DNA of 64,000 nucleotides from Paraburkholderia sp. LEh10 (lineage in GTDB: Bacteria; Pseudomonadota; Gammaproteobacteria; Burkholderiales; Burkholderiaceae), in the NCBI RefSeq assembly GCF_017814945.1, contig NZ_JAGIPX010000008.1, positions 151,904-215,903 of the forward strand, in the 5' to 3' direction. Below the pieces are notes generated by a model, which had not been told where the DNA came from, did not search any database, and was given only the letters and a program-made list of their open reading frames with translations. This document shows positions 27,276 through 36,201 of the stretch, piece after piece (the stretch's first letter is position 1; each line of letters starts with the position of its first letter). The translations under genes were made by a program, and so were the position numbers.

Positions 27276-29843
27276 ATGCGCTATTCAGTCGAAATCAAAA
27301 AGTTTCTGTATAGCCAGTACTTCTATGGCGGGCTGCGCATCGCGGTGGGCGTCTCGCTGCCCGCCATTCTTTGCCTGATCGTCTTTCACAACCGCGAACT
27401 GGGTTTCACGATCGCGACGGGTGCGCTCGGCGCGTGCGCCGTCGATATGCCGGGGCCGCTCAAGTACAAGCACAACGAAATGCTCGCGTGCAGCGTGATC
27501 GGATTCCTGGCCGCGCTGGCCACGGGGCTCGCGACGGTCAATCCAATCGCGCTGTGGTGCACCGTCGTACCGCTCACGTTCGTGCTGTCGCTGATCGTCG
27601 TGTACGGCAACCGCTGGCCGCAGATCAGCTTCGCGACGCTCTTCATGATGGTCGTGACGCTCGAAGAGCACTTCACGCCGATGCAGGCGCTCGTCAACGC
27701 GGCCTGGATACTGGTGGGCGGCCTGTGGTTCACGTACTGGTCGACGCTGGTCAGCCGCTGGATGATGTATCGCATCGAGCAGCAGGCGCTCGCCGAAAGC
27801 GTGTTCGCGCTCGCCGACTATCTGCTCGCGCGCGCGGACTTCTTCGATCTCGACAACGATCTCGACGAGTGCTACCGCAACCTCGTCGCGCGGCAAATCG
27901 CGGCCGTGGCGATGCAGGATGCCGCGCGCGACATCGTGCTGCGCAACCTGCCCAAGCTCAAGAGCGGCCGGCTCGAGCCGCGCCGCGCGACGCTCTTCAA
28001 TCTGTTCATCCATACCGTCGACCTGCACGAGCAGTTCGTCGGCGCGCATACCGACTACCCGCTCGTGCGCAACACGTTCGGCGGCTCGGACCTGCTCATC
28101 TTTTATCGCGACCTGATCCGCAAGGCAGCCGCCGACCTCGAAGATATCGGCCTCGCCGTGCTGCAGAACGAGCCGCCGCGCGCGCGCATCAACGTCAAGG
28201 CCGAGCTGCGCGCAATCGAGTTCGAAATCGAGCTAATGCGCAAGCAGGATCTGCCGAAGAAGAACCCAGAAGCCTATTCGGCTATCTCCGCATCGTTCAG
28301 GCGCGTCTGGAGCGCGACGCGCCTGATCGACAAGATGCGCAAGAATCTCGCAAACGAAGAGAGCACGAAGGAAACCGACCTGCGCATCGACCAGGCGCTC
28401 ACGCGTTTCGTGTCGAGCCGCCGCGTGCCGTTCGGCTCGATCTTCTCGAATCTCACGATGGCTTCGCCGAGCTTCAGACATGCGCTGCGTATGACGATCG
28501 CGGTCGCGATCGGCTTCTGGCTCGGGCGCCTGTTGCCGCTCACAAACGCCTATTGGATCGTGATGACAACCGTCATCATTCTGAAACCGGGCTATTCGCT
28601 GACCAAGCAACGCAACGGGCAGCGTATCGTCGGCACGCTGATCGGCTGTGCCGCGAGCATCGCGCTCATCATGAGCGTGAAGGAGCCGCATATCCTCATC
28701 ATCGTGATGTTCGCGTCAATGGTGATGAGCTACAGCCTGCTGCTCTTCAACTACACGGCGAGCGTCGTTTTCACGTCGTCGTATGTGCTGCTGATGTTCC
28801 ATCTGCTTGCACCGGGCAGTCTGCATATCATCGGCGAGCGGGCCATCGATACCGTCGTCGGCTGCGCGATCGCAATCGCGGCGAGCCACCTGTTCCCGTA
28901 CTGGGAATACCGGCTGATGGGCAAGCTCGTCAACGACATGATCGCGGCCATGCGCAGCTATCTGGAAGCGAGCTGGTGGTGGAGCGGCAAGCCGGCTGCC
29001 GCCGCCCCCGCCGTCTCAGCGCCCGCCGCGCTGACGGAAGCGGCTGCTCTTTCGCCCGCGGTCGCGATGGCGGAAGTCGCCGCGAGCGGCGCCGTCGCCG
29101 GGGTCGCCGCTGGGGTTGCCACCGGGGTCGCCGCCGGGGTTGACGAAGCTGCGGCGCTCGCGGCCGCGGGCGCCACGCCGGGTTCTTCGAACGCGTCGGG
29201 TGCGGGCAATGGACGAGTGGCAAACGCAGCGGCGACAGGTGCGGTACGGCAGCCCGCCGCTTCGGGTGCCGCGAACCCTGCCGGCGTGACATCGCCCACG
29301 GCTGCCGCAAAGCCCGCGCCCACAGCTGCCGCCGCGGCGGCCACAAGCGCCCTCGATCGCGACTATCGCTACAGGCTTGCGCGCAAAAACGTGCACGTGG
29401 CGTTCGCCAATCTCGGCCAGGCGTTTCAACGGATGATGCTGGAGCCCAAGTCCGCGCAGAAGTTCGTGCCGGAGCTGAACGATCTGCTCGTGAGATCGCA
29501 TGTGCTCGCGTCACAGATCACGGCGGCCGCGCCGCTGCTGCGCACGTCGTCCCAGCACATGGGCGGGCCGTCGCATCAGCCGTTGCAACGCGCGCTGACG
29601 GTCATCCGCGACAACCTCGCGCAGGCCGAGGAAGGCAATCCACCCGCCGCCGATCAGGCCGAGGCTTCAAGACTGTTGTCGCGCGAACTCGATACGATGG
29701 TTGTCGACGCGGAGCGCTCGCCGGATTGCGCGCCGGACGCCGTACATGAACTCAAAATCCTCGTTCATCAATGCAAGCAGATGTTGACGGCGTCTTCTTT
29801 GATTCGCAAGGACGCGAGCGTGATCCGGTTGCCGGAAAACTGA
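27276..29843 (+). CDS. FUSC-family (YccS/aromatic-acid exporter-like) inner-membrane protein
   Basis: 855 residues. Two blocks of hydrophobic segments (about residues 20-150 and 400-540) flank a cytosolic helical domain, the typical FUSC/YccS layout; members include AaeB-type efflux proteins. The second block contains the conserved AYWIVMTTVIILKPGYSLTKQR and QRIVGTLIGCAAS stretch. Between the second membrane block and the C-terminal helical domain lies a ~115-residue Ala/Gly/Val/Pro low-complexity linker (about 28985-29345) with repeating GVAAGVATGVAAG, which is unusual. Start at the ATG of 27276 (MRYSVEIKKFLYSQYF); longer readings add non-homologous residues. Substrate unknown. Confidence 0.85.
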   Translation: MRYSVEIKKFLYSQYFYGGLRIAVGVSLPAILCLIVFHNRELGFTIATGALGACAVDMPGPLKYKHNEMLACSVIGFLAALATGLATVNPIALWCTVVPLTFVLSLIVVYGNRWPQISFATLFMMVVTLEEHFTPMQALVNAAWILVGGLWFTYWSTLVSRWMMYRIEQQALAESVFALADYLLARADFFDLDNDLDECYRNLVARQIAAVAMQDAARDIVLRNLPKLKSGRLEPRRATLFNLFIHTVDLHEQFVGAHTDYPLVRNTFGGSDLLIFYRDLIRKAAADLEDIGLAVLQNEPPRARINVKAELRAIEFEIELMRKQDLPKKNPEAYSAISASFRRVWSATRLIDKMRKNLANEESTKETDLRIDQALTRFVSSRRVPFGSIFSNLTMASPSFRHALRMTIAVAIGFWLGRLLPLTNAYWIVMTTVIILKPGYSLTKQRNGQRIVGTLIGCAASIALIMSVKEPHILIIVMFASMVMSYSLLLFNYTASVVFTSSYVLLMFHLLAPGSLHIIGERAIDTVVGCAIAIAASHLFPYWEYRLMGKLVNDMIAAMRSYLEASWWWSGKPAAAAPAVSAPAALTEAAALSPAVAMAEVAASGAVAGVAAGVATGVAAGVDEAAALAAAGATPGSSNASGAGNGRVANAAATGAVRQPAASGAANPAGVTSPTAAAKPAPTAAAAAATSALDRDYRYRLARKNVHVAFANLGQAFQRMMLEPKSAQKFVPELNDLLVRSHVLASQITAAAPLLRTSSQHMGGPSHQPLQRALTVIRDNLAQAEEGNPPAADQAEASRLLSRELDTMVVDAERSPDCAPDAVHELKILVHQCKQMLTASSLIRKDASVIRLPEN

Positions 29844-29904
29844 TGCACATGCGTGCGCTGGCGTCCAGCACACGTCACTTACGCGCAGCCTTCCGGTTGT
29901 CCGC

Positions 29905-30105
29905 TCACTGCGATGCGCCCCTGGGGGCATTCACGGCTGCCCCAGAAGCGGCGGACGCCGTCGAATCCACGGGATTCTCGCGCTCGTACTCGCGCTTTTC
30001 GGTGATTGCGTTGTAGAGGATCGTCGCGATCACCAGCAACACGACGACGACGATGAACACAGCGACGCCGAACGTCGGGTTTTTCTTCTTGCGCGGATCG
30101 TTCAT
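29905..30105 (-). CDS. Small single-pass membrane protein
   Basis: 66 residues: basic start MNDPRKKKNPTFG, one transmembrane helix (about VAVFIVVVVLLVIATILY), then a charged EKREYEREN segment and an Ser/Ala-rich tail. Positive-inside rule suggests a cytosolic N-terminus. Convergent with the FUSC gene. Function unknown. Confidence 0.75.
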   Translation of the reverse strand: MNDPRKKKNPTFGVAVFIVVVVLLVIATILYNAITEKREYERENPVDSTASAASGAAVNAPRGASQ

Positions 30106-30255
30106 GAGTCGGGCTCTGCCTGCGATGGGTTCAGCGGTTCAGCGGAGCGGGCATTCTACGCCGAAGCACCTTGCGCGCGGCTTGCAATGTGTCTTGCGCG
30201 ATGCGCGATCGCGATACGGCCGCACCGCGATAGCCATCCGTCCAGCCACAGCCGA

Positions 30256-30738
30256 TCAACGCCCTTCCGCGACCACGGACGCCCGGACGGGCAACGCCGT
30301 TGAGTACTTGATCTGCTCCATTGCAAAACTGGAGCTCACGTCATACAAGGGCACGGCGCGAATCAGCTGCTTGTAGATCCGGTCGTAGTCGTCGATATCC
30401 GAGACGACGACGCGCAGCAGATAGTCCGTCTCGCCACTCATCCGGTAGACCTCGACGACTTCGGGAATGTCCTGCACCGCGCGCGTGAAGGTCTGCGCCC
30501 AAGCCTCGGTGTGCTGGTTCGTGCGCACCGCGACGAATACCGTTGTGCCGACCCCGAGTTTGCGCGGATCGCATAGCGCGACCTGCGCGCGAATAACGCC
30601 GGCTTCCTTGAGCCGCTGCACCCGCTTCCAGCATGGCGTCTGCGACAGGTTCACGCGAGCCGCCAGTTCCGCAATCGGCATCGTGGCATCTTCCTGCAGC
30701 AGTTCGAGAAGCCGCCGATCAATGATGTCCATTCCCAT
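30256..30738 (-). CDS. Lrp/AsnC-family transcriptional regulator
   Basis: 160 residues. N-terminal helix-turn-helix (DIIDRRLLELLQEDATMPIAELAARVNLSQTPCWKRVQRL) and a RAM effector-binding domain (VALCDPRKLGVGTTVFVAVRT, YRMSGETDYLLRVVVSDIDDY). The start is the ATG at 30738 with GGTGG upstream; a second ATG is two codons in. It faces the cysteine dioxygenase gene; the shared 130-bp region has a perfect match to the E. coli Lrp consensus. CDO oxidises cysteine, so a cysteine-sensing role (as for CuyR/DecR-like regulators) is a reasonable inference. Confidence 0.92.
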   Translation of the reverse strand: MGMDIIDRRLLELLQEDATMPIAELAARVNLSQTPCWKRVQRLKEAGVIRAQVALCDPRKLGVGTTVFVAVRTNQHTEAWAQTFTRAVQDIPEVVEVYRMSGETDYLLRVVVSDIDDYDRIYKQLIRAVPLYDVSSSFAMEQIKYSTALPVRASVVAEGR

Positions 30739-30751
30739 TGTTCCACCCGGA

Positions 30752-30766
30752 TAGAAAATTATTCTA
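30752..30766. promoter_or_regulatory. Lrp-type operator
   Basis: TAGAAAATTATTCTA is palindromic in its arms (TAGAA-N5-TTCTA) and matches the E. coli Lrp consensus YAGHAWATTWTDCTR at all 15 positions. It lies 13 bp upstream of the Lrp gene start, 102 bp before the dioxygenase start. Confidence 0.8.
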
Positions 30767-30868
30767 TTTCTCGTCAAGACGAGGGAATTATATGAAAACT
30801 CTTTCTCCGCGCAAGTGGGTATAAATGACGAACCTACCGGCCTTAAAAATAACGACGCGGAGCCTTTC

Positions 30869-31501
30869 ATGAACCATCCAGCCAGCCCGAACCTGCTCGA
30901 ACACCCGTTGGCCCAATCCGCTTTCAACATTGCCGCAGTATCGCCCGGCTGCGCCGTCGCGCGGCTGTGTCACGCGCTCGATGCCTCGTTCGACGGCTGC
31001 GCCGGTGCGCCCGATCCGTCGCATCGAGCAAGCTTCGCGAAAGATGTGCGCGCGGCGCTGGCGGAAGCCGCCGCCGACCCGTTGCTCCTCACCGGCGGTC
31101 AGCGCGAAGGCGCCGCCACGTGCTACCGGCGGCACCTGCTTGCCGCCGATCCGCTCGGCCGCTACGCGATCGCCGCGCTCGTGTGGATGCCCGGCCAGGC
31201 GAGCCCGATTCACGCGCACCATACATGGTGCGGCTATGCGATGATCGACGGCACGTTGACGGAAACCGTCTATGACTGGAACGCAGCGGCCGACGCGGCA
31301 ACGCCCGTGCGCGAGCAGTCGCGCGAGCCGGGCGCCGTGTCGTTCACGCGCGCAGGCCGCGCGGGCATCCATCGTCTCGGCAACGTCAGCGATACGTCCG
31401 CCATCTCGCTTCACATCTACGGCGTGCCCGGCGAACAGATCACCACGCACGTCAACGACATCGTGCGCGTCGCGAGAAGCGCGCCCGCCGTTATCGGCTG
31501 A
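30869..31501 (+). CDS. Cysteine dioxygenase family protein (thiol dioxygenase)
   Basis: Thiol dioxygenases are cupins that oxidise cysteine (or 3-mercaptopropionate) to the sulfinic acid with Fe(II). The three-His iron site is visible as the H-x-H of PIHAHHTWCGYAMIDG and the later His in ISLHIYGVPG. 210 residues, close to the bacterial family size. Start at the ATG of 30869 (MNHPASPNLLEHPL) with GGAG upstream. Whether it prefers cysteine or another thiol cannot be told. Divergent from an Lrp regulator, a common arrangement for cysteine-responsive genes. Confidence 0.85.
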   Translation: MNHPASPNLLEHPLAQSAFNIAAVSPGCAVARLCHALDASFDGCAGAPDPSHRASFAKDVRAALAEAAADPLLLTGGQREGAATCYRRHLLAADPLGRYAIAALVWMPGQASPIHAHHTWCGYAMIDGTLTETVYDWNAAADAATPVREQSREPGAVSFTRAGRAGIHRLGNVSDTSAISLHIYGVPGEQITTHVNDIVRVARSAPAVIG

Positions 31502-31544
31502 ACATCGGGCCGCTGTTTGTTGAGGCACGCGATCCACATCAAAC

Positions 31545-31578
31545 GAAAGGCGTCATGCATGATTGCGTGACGCCTTTC
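31545..31578. terminator. Bidirectional terminator hairpin between convergent genes
   Basis: Perfect 11-bp stem GAAAGGCGTCA / TGACGCCTTTC with a 12-nt loop, placed between the dioxygenase (plus) and MscS (minus) stops. There is no long T-run, so termination strength is uncertain. Confidence 0.6.
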
Positions 31579-31599
31579 TGTCAAAAGCCTTTACCCCTT

Positions 31600-34080
31600 T
31601 CAGGTCTTGCCGACGTCGCCTGCCGTCGGAATCTGCGGCGGCACGGACGCCGTCTGCCCCGTCGACGGCGGCGCGGGGCGCGGCTCATGCGATACGTCGC
31701 GCGCCGGCGCCATTGGGCCGGCTGGCCTGTGCGCAGCCGGCGCCGGCCTGAACGGCGCCGTCGTGCCCGTGGCGAACTCGCGCTCGTGCTCGTGCTGCAC
31801 GACGTCTTCTTCCATCAACACTTCGCCCAATTCGTCGCCGCGCGACGTATGCACGCGCATCTGCGGGACCGGAATCTCGATGCCCGCTTCGTCCATCTGC
31901 CGTTTCAGGCGCAGATTGAACGCGCGCGCGACGCTCCATTGCTGCAATGGCCGCGTCTTGATCTGTCCTTTGACGACCATCCAGTTCGGATCGAACCGGT
32001 CGAGTCCCCACACCTCGACGGGGCCGAGTATTTCGCGCCGGTAACGGAAATCGGCCATCAGGTCCGCGCCGACGGCGCGTATCAGTTGCGTCACCTCGTC
32101 GACGTCGGCGGAGAACGGCACGCGCACTTCGAACACCGCGTACGCGAAATCGCGCGACAGGTTCTTCACGATCTTGATCTGCGAAAACGGGATCGCATGA
32201 ATCGCGCCCTGGCCGTCGCGCAGGCGCACGGTGCGGATCGACAGATACTCGACGGTGCCCGCGTGGCCGCCGTCGATGTCGATCCAGTCGCCGACCGAGA
32301 TCGTGTCTTCGATGATGATGAACAGGCCCGTGATCAGATCGCTGACCAGCGACTGCGCGCCGAAGCCGATCGCGAGACCGATCACGCCTGCGCCCGCGAG
32401 CAACGGCGTCACGTTGATGCCGAGATTGGCCGCCGTCACGATGCCCGCGATCGTCAGGATCGTCACGAACAGCACGTTGCGCACGAGCGGCAGCATCGTG
32501 CGCGCGCGCATGCTCGGATTCTTCGACTTGTTGCGCGGACCGCTCGGATTGACGGCTTCCTGGATCGCCGTGTCGATCAGGATCCAGACGAGCCACGACA
32601 CGAATACGGTGATCAGGATCGCCATCAATGCGTGCGCGATGCCGCGCGCCGTCACGCTCTCCTCGATGATCTGCGCGAGCGACACGTCCCACAGGCGCGC
32701 CGCGAACTCGAAGTACGCGAGCCAGATGAAGAGCGTGAGCAGCGTCCCGATGAAGCGCAAAAGGCGCGTCAGATACGGCGAGCGGCGCCGCCGGCGCGCG
32801 TTGCGCGGCCGCGTCACGCGCAGCACGATGGCCGACAGGAAAAACGCCAGCACCAGCAGCAGCGCCGTCACGACGGAAATCTGCAGCACGTTCTCGCCGC
32901 TGCCGATACCGCCGATCGTCGCGATCACCGAGGCTGTCGCGAGCACCAGCATCGGCACGTGCCAGAGCGACGCGAGTACGTCGAACGCATCGGTGGCGGC
33001 CTTGTGATCGTGCCGCTGTTCGTACGCGCGATTGCGGATCAGATGCGCGACGGGACGGCGAAACGCGAGCGCGAAGTATGCGGTCAGCGCGGCCGCCGTC
33101 ATGTTCGACACCGTCGACACCAGCGCCGCGAGGTTCGTGCCGAGTTCATGCGCCACGTCGTAGTTGACGGCGGCGTCGCCGAGCGCGCTGCAGATGCCGA
33201 TCACGAACAGCAAGCGCCGCCCGTGCTCGATCAGCACGCGCACGGCCGCGCGCCGGTGCCCGGAGCCGAACAGCGAAAACATGATCAGGCAGATCGCCGA
33301 AAACACCGCGCCCGCGACGATCGCATACGCGATCACCATCGCGATCGTGCGGCCCAGCGAGTCGGGCATCCCGCGCACGAACATCAGCGCGGCGAGAAAC
33401 GCGACGATCCACGGACCGACACGGCGCAGTGCGAAGATCAGCAATTCGCGCGTGGTCGGATTGGGATCGAGCCGCACGACGATGCCGAACCGCGCATAGA
33501 GCTTGCGCTGCACGTAGATGATGGCCCCCGCGCACGCGCCCCAACCCGCGAGCACCGCGATCATGTTCAGGAGCACGCGGCCGAAATGCTCGCGCCCCTG
33601 GCTCATGACGATCGTGTAGATCTCGTTGCCCGCCGCATTGAAGCGGCCGGACCAGTAGTCGAACGGCGTGCGGCCCTGATGCACATCCGATTCGAACGAC
33701 GCGATGCCCGCCGCGATCGCGCCGAGCAGACCCGGACTCGGCTGTGCGGGCGCGGGCGGGCCGACGGTCTTCGTCGCCTCGCGCAGCTTTTTCAGCTGGC
33801 TGACGAGCGCGGTGCGCTGGCGGTCGTTGTCGAGCGTCGTGATCACGCTGTCGAGCGATTTCGCGAGTTCCGCCTGACTGGCGGGCGACGGCGCCGACGC
33901 CGCATCGGCAGCCGACGCGCCCGATGCGGGCGCTGCCGCGGACACCGTCGCGCTGTTGATGAGGCTCTGCAGCGCCGGAATGACGGGCGTACCGCTCGCG
34001 GCCCCGGCGGCCCGCGCGACGCCCGGCATCGCCATGGAGCCTGCCGCGAGCGCCAGCCAGACGCACAGCGCGTATCGCAT
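31600..34080 (-). CDS. MscS-family mechanosensitive channel (large, multi-helix type)
   Basis: Opens under membrane tension and releases solutes. The conserved MscS pore and beta domain is clear: NVTPLLAGAGVIGLAIGFGAQSLVSDLITGLFIIIEDTISVGDWIDIDGG, then IPFSQIKIVKN, KGQIKTRPLQQW, and a C-terminal alpha/beta domain. In front lie a Sec signal peptide (MRYALCVWLALAAGSMAMPGVARA), a periplasmic Ala-rich helical region (about 30-150) and about eight to nine membrane segments. 826 residues from ATG 34080; a longer reading from 34299 adds a Cys-rich N-terminus without homologous look. The C-terminal ~60 residues are Pro/His-rich. Confidence 0.9.
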   Translation of the reverse strand: MRYALCVWLALAAGSMAMPGVARAAGAASGTPVIPALQSLINSATVSAAAPASGASAADAASAPSPASQAELAKSLDSVITTLDNDRQRTALVSQLKKLREATKTVGPPAPAQPSPGLLGAIAAGIASFESDVHQGRTPFDYWSGRFNAAGNEIYTIVMSQGREHFGRVLLNMIAVLAGWGACAGAIIYVQRKLYARFGIVVRLDPNPTTRELLIFALRRVGPWIVAFLAALMFVRGMPDSLGRTIAMVIAYAIVAGAVFSAICLIMFSLFGSGHRRAAVRVLIEHGRRLLFVIGICSALGDAAVNYDVAHELGTNLAALVSTVSNMTAAALTAYFALAFRRPVAHLIRNRAYEQRHDHKAATDAFDVLASLWHVPMLVLATASVIATIGGIGSGENVLQISVVTALLLVLAFFLSAIVLRVTRPRNARRRRRSPYLTRLLRFIGTLLTLFIWLAYFEFAARLWDVSLAQIIEESVTARGIAHALMAILITVFVSWLVWILIDTAIQEAVNPSGPRNKSKNPSMRARTMLPLVRNVLFVTILTIAGIVTAANLGINVTPLLAGAGVIGLAIGFGAQSLVSDLITGLFIIIEDTISVGDWIDIDGGHAGTVEYLSIRTVRLRDGQGAIHAIPFSQIKIVKNLSRDFAYAVFEVRVPFSADVDEVTQLIRAVGADLMADFRYRREILGPVEVWGLDRFDPNWMVVKGQIKTRPLQQWSVARAFNLRLKRQMDEAGIEIPVPQMRVHTSRGDELGEVLMEEDVVQHEHEREFATGTTAPFRPAPAAHRPAGPMAPARDVSHEPRPAPPSTGQTASVPPQIPTAGDVGKT

Positions 34081-34431
34081 ACGCGAGCTGAAACGCGCCG
34101 CGCCCAATGATGTGGCGTGCGAAAAAAAACGGAAAAAAACGCAAACGACGGCGTCGAACGCTGGAAGCCCGCCGAATAACGGCGTAGCCCGCGATTCACG
34201 CCGCGCGAGGCATGACTTCATGGCAAACCGTGACTGAGCAGCGTGCATGGGACGGGTGTAGGCGTTGAACTGCCAACCCGTCGGCACAGGAGACGCCAAG
34301 TTTAGCGGGTGTCGCCGAGGGAAGGCTCCCCGATGCGTAACCGAATGTTAGTGCGCTTGCGCGGCGGCGCATCAGGCGCTCCGGCGCGCCGTGCGGAGCT
34401 TGCGCGCGCGCCGGACGATGATTCGAACCCC
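34081..34431. other. Intergenic region upstream of MscS
   Basis: 351 bp. Contains A-rich runs (around 34120-34145) just 5' of the channel start and no convincing gene on either strand. Confidence 0.4.
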
Positions 34432-35079
34432 TCAGTACGCGGCCGTCGCGAGCTGATGGACGAAACGGCCCTGCTCCAGTTCATCGACGAACGCGATCGC
34501 GTAGTCTTCCGCCGAAATGCTGCTGTTGCCCTGCGCGTCGACGATCAGCGCGCCCGCGCCCGTGCGGAACGTGCCCTTGCGCTCGCCCGGTGCGATCAGC
34601 GCGGCGGGGGCGAAGAACGTCCAGTCGAGATCGGCGGCCGCGCGCAGAATCGGCAGCACGTCGCGATGCGCGAGCGCGATCGCCTTGTAGGCTTCGGGAA
34701 AGCCTTCCGTATCGACGAGCTGCGTGCCGGGCGCAACCTCCAGTGAGCCCGCGCCGCCTACCACGACGAGACGCTTGACGCCCGCCGCGCGCGTGCCCTC
34801 GACCAGCGCGCGGGTCGCTTTGCCGATTAGCGCGACGTTGTCCATTGGCGGCGCATACGCGCTCGCGACGACATCGTGCCCGCGCGCCGCGGACGCGACG
34901 CTCGCCGCGTCCGTCACGTCGGCCTGCGCCGATTTCAGATTGGCGATACCTGTGGGCACGCGCTCCGGATTGCGCGAAAACGCCGTCACCTGATGCCCGC
35001 GACGCGCCGCTTCCGCCGCGATCCGCGAACCGATCATGCCCGTTGCGCCGAACAGCGCGATCTCGAGTGCCTTGGCCAT
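34432..35079 (-). CDS. NAD(P)-binding Rossmann-fold (NmrA/SDR-like) oxidoreductase
   Basis: 215 residues. The N-terminal dinucleotide-binding motif is IALFGATGMIGSRIAAEAARRGH, followed by RLVVVGGAGSLEVAP and a C-terminal EDYAIAFVDELEQG. This is the YwnB/NmrA-like type of atypical short-chain reductase. Start at ATG 35079 with AAGGAG 7 nt upstream. It is adjacent to an Rrf2 regulator upstream, on the same strand, with an operator between them. The same pairing (ywnA-ywnB) occurs in Bacillus subtilis. Substrate unknown. Confidence 0.85.
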   Translation of the reverse strand: MAKALEIALFGATGMIGSRIAAEAARRGHQVTAFSRNPERVPTGIANLKSAQADVTDAASVASAARGHDVVASAYAPPMDNVALIGKATRALVEGTRAAGVKRLVVVGGAGSLEVAPGTQLVDTEGFPEAYKAIALAHRDVLPILRAAADLDWTFFAPAALIAPGERKGTFRTGAGALIVDAQGNSSISAEDYAIAFVDELEQGRFVHQLATAAY

Positions 35080-35099
35080 ATCAATGCTCCTTGCCTTAA

Positions 35100-35120
35100 A
35101 TGTAACTTTATTGATTACAT
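35100..35120 (-). promoter_or_regulatory. Rrf2-type operator at the NAD(P)-binding gene
   Basis: ATGTAA-N9-TTACAT palindrome, centred 31 bp upstream of the start codon at 35079. Same half-sites and spacer as the site before the Rrf2 gene. Confidence 0.7.
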
Positions 35121-35173
35121 ATTTCGTTAAAAAAATCGGGGCATGGCCCCGGCTGCTAATCTTGAGTTGTCGC

Positions 35174-35632
35174 TCAGCCGCGCGCTGCTTTGCGCTTGCG
35201 TTCGCGCGAACGCTCGGCGCGCACCACGTCGGCTGTCGCGTCCGCCAGCGTGCGCGACGCGAGCGATGCTTCGAGCGCCTGCTGTGCATCGCCGATGATG
35301 CCCGTCAGCACCGTCTGGATATTACGGCCGACCATGCACGCCGGATTCGGCGTCTCGCGATGCATCGCGAACAGTTGCGCGTCGTCGACCGCGCGGTAGA
35401 CGTCGAGCAACGTGATGTCCTGCGGTTCGCGCGCGAGCAGCGCGCCGCCTCCCGCGCCGAGTTGCGACGTCGTGAGGCCCGATTGCGCGAGCATCGCGAG
35501 CAGGCGCCGGATCAGCACGGGATTCGTGTTCACGCTCCCCGCGATCATTTCCGACGACAACGGCGAGCCCTCCTGCAACGACAGCAAGGCGAGCACATGA
35601 ACCGCAAACGCGAACCGGCTACTCGTATTCAC
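35174..35632 (-). CDS. Rrf2-family transcriptional regulator
   Basis: 152 residues with the Rrf2 winged helix: FAFAVHVLALLSLQEG, SSEMIAGSVNTNPVLIRRLLAML, GAGGGALLAREPQDITLLDVYRAV. Only one Cys is present (ACMVG), so it lacks the three-Cys [Fe-S] ligand set of IscR/NsrR and is of the YwnA/Rrf2-like cluster-free type. The start is GTG at 35632. Upstream of the NAD(P)-binding gene. Matching palindromes at both promoters suggest it represses both. Confidence 0.9.
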   Translation of the reverse strand: MNTSSRFAFAVHVLALLSLQEGSPLSSEMIAGSVNTNPVLIRRLLAMLAQSGLTTSQLGAGGGALLAREPQDITLLDVYRAVDDAQLFAMHRETPNPACMVGRNIQTVLTGIIGDAQQALEASLASRTLADATADVVRAERSRERKRKAARG

Positions 35633-35693
35633 AGCGCTAGATCATCCGATGCGCACAAATTGCGCGACACTTCGCGGTCCGACTAAACGTCGA

Positions 35694-35716
35694 AGTGTAA
35701 TTATCATAGTTACACT
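35694..35716 (-). promoter_or_regulatory. Rrf2-type operator at the Rrf2 gene (autoregulation)
   Basis: AGTGTAA-N9-TTACACT, a perfect 7-bp inverted repeat, 62 bp upstream of the Rrf2 start. The core TGTAA-N9-TTACA is identical to that at 35100-35120. Confidence 0.72.
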
Positions 35717-35739
35717 AATCGTGCGGGTCAAGCGCGGGC

Positions 35740-36201
35740 TTATTTGTCCATCTGCTTTTGCGCGTCGCTGGACCCGGCGGATGTGGACTGCGCGTTCGAC
35801 GATGCCTCGCTCGACCATTGCTGCAGTTTGCGCCCCGCTGTTTCGAGCCCGGCGCCCGTCGAACTTATCGCCTTGTTGACGGCGGCGTTGGTCGCGCTGG
35901 CCGCGCCTTGCAGATTGGCTTGCGCGTGCGATGCCAGATCGTTGGGATCGATCTTGATCGACGTGCCGGACGCCGCCGCATCCAGATTCTGTTGCGCGGC
36001 CGCTTTCGCCGTGTCGACCTGCCGGTTGACGTAGCTCGCCGCCTGATCGAGCTTCTGGCTCGCCTGCTGCGCGATGTCGTCTAGCTTCGAGGGCGTCTGG
36101 CCAGCGGACGCATCGTTTTTCTGACATGCGGCAAGTCCCGCCAGCAGCACGGCGGCGAAGACCGTGGAGCGAACGAGCGGATGATGTGAAGTGGGTTTCA
36201 T
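35740..36201 (-). CDS. Putative lipoprotein, helical Ala/Gln-rich
   Basis: 153 residues. A lipoprotein signal peptide ends in LLAGLAACQ, a lipobox with Cys at residue 26; Lys-Asn-Asp follow, so the sorting is uncertain. The mature part is a long amphipathic helix rich in Ala, Gln, Ser and Asp (DIAQQASQKLDQAASYVNRQ). It begins four bases inside the GNAT gene (ATGA overlap), so translational coupling is likely. No family recognised. Confidence 0.75.
   Translation of the reverse strand: MKPTSHHPLVRSTVFAAVLLAGLAACQKNDASAGQTPSKLDDIAQQASQKLDQAASYVNRQVDTAKAAAQQNLDAAASGTSIKIDPNDLASHAQANLQGAASATNAAVNKAISSTGAGLETAGRKLQQWSSEASSNAQSTSAGSSDAQKQMDK

Noticed and set aside
31555..34110. Very long (851-codon) plus-strand frame opposite MscS
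   Set aside because: Composition dominated by His/Arg/Asp from the antisense of a GC-rich gene; MscS on the other strand is well supported.
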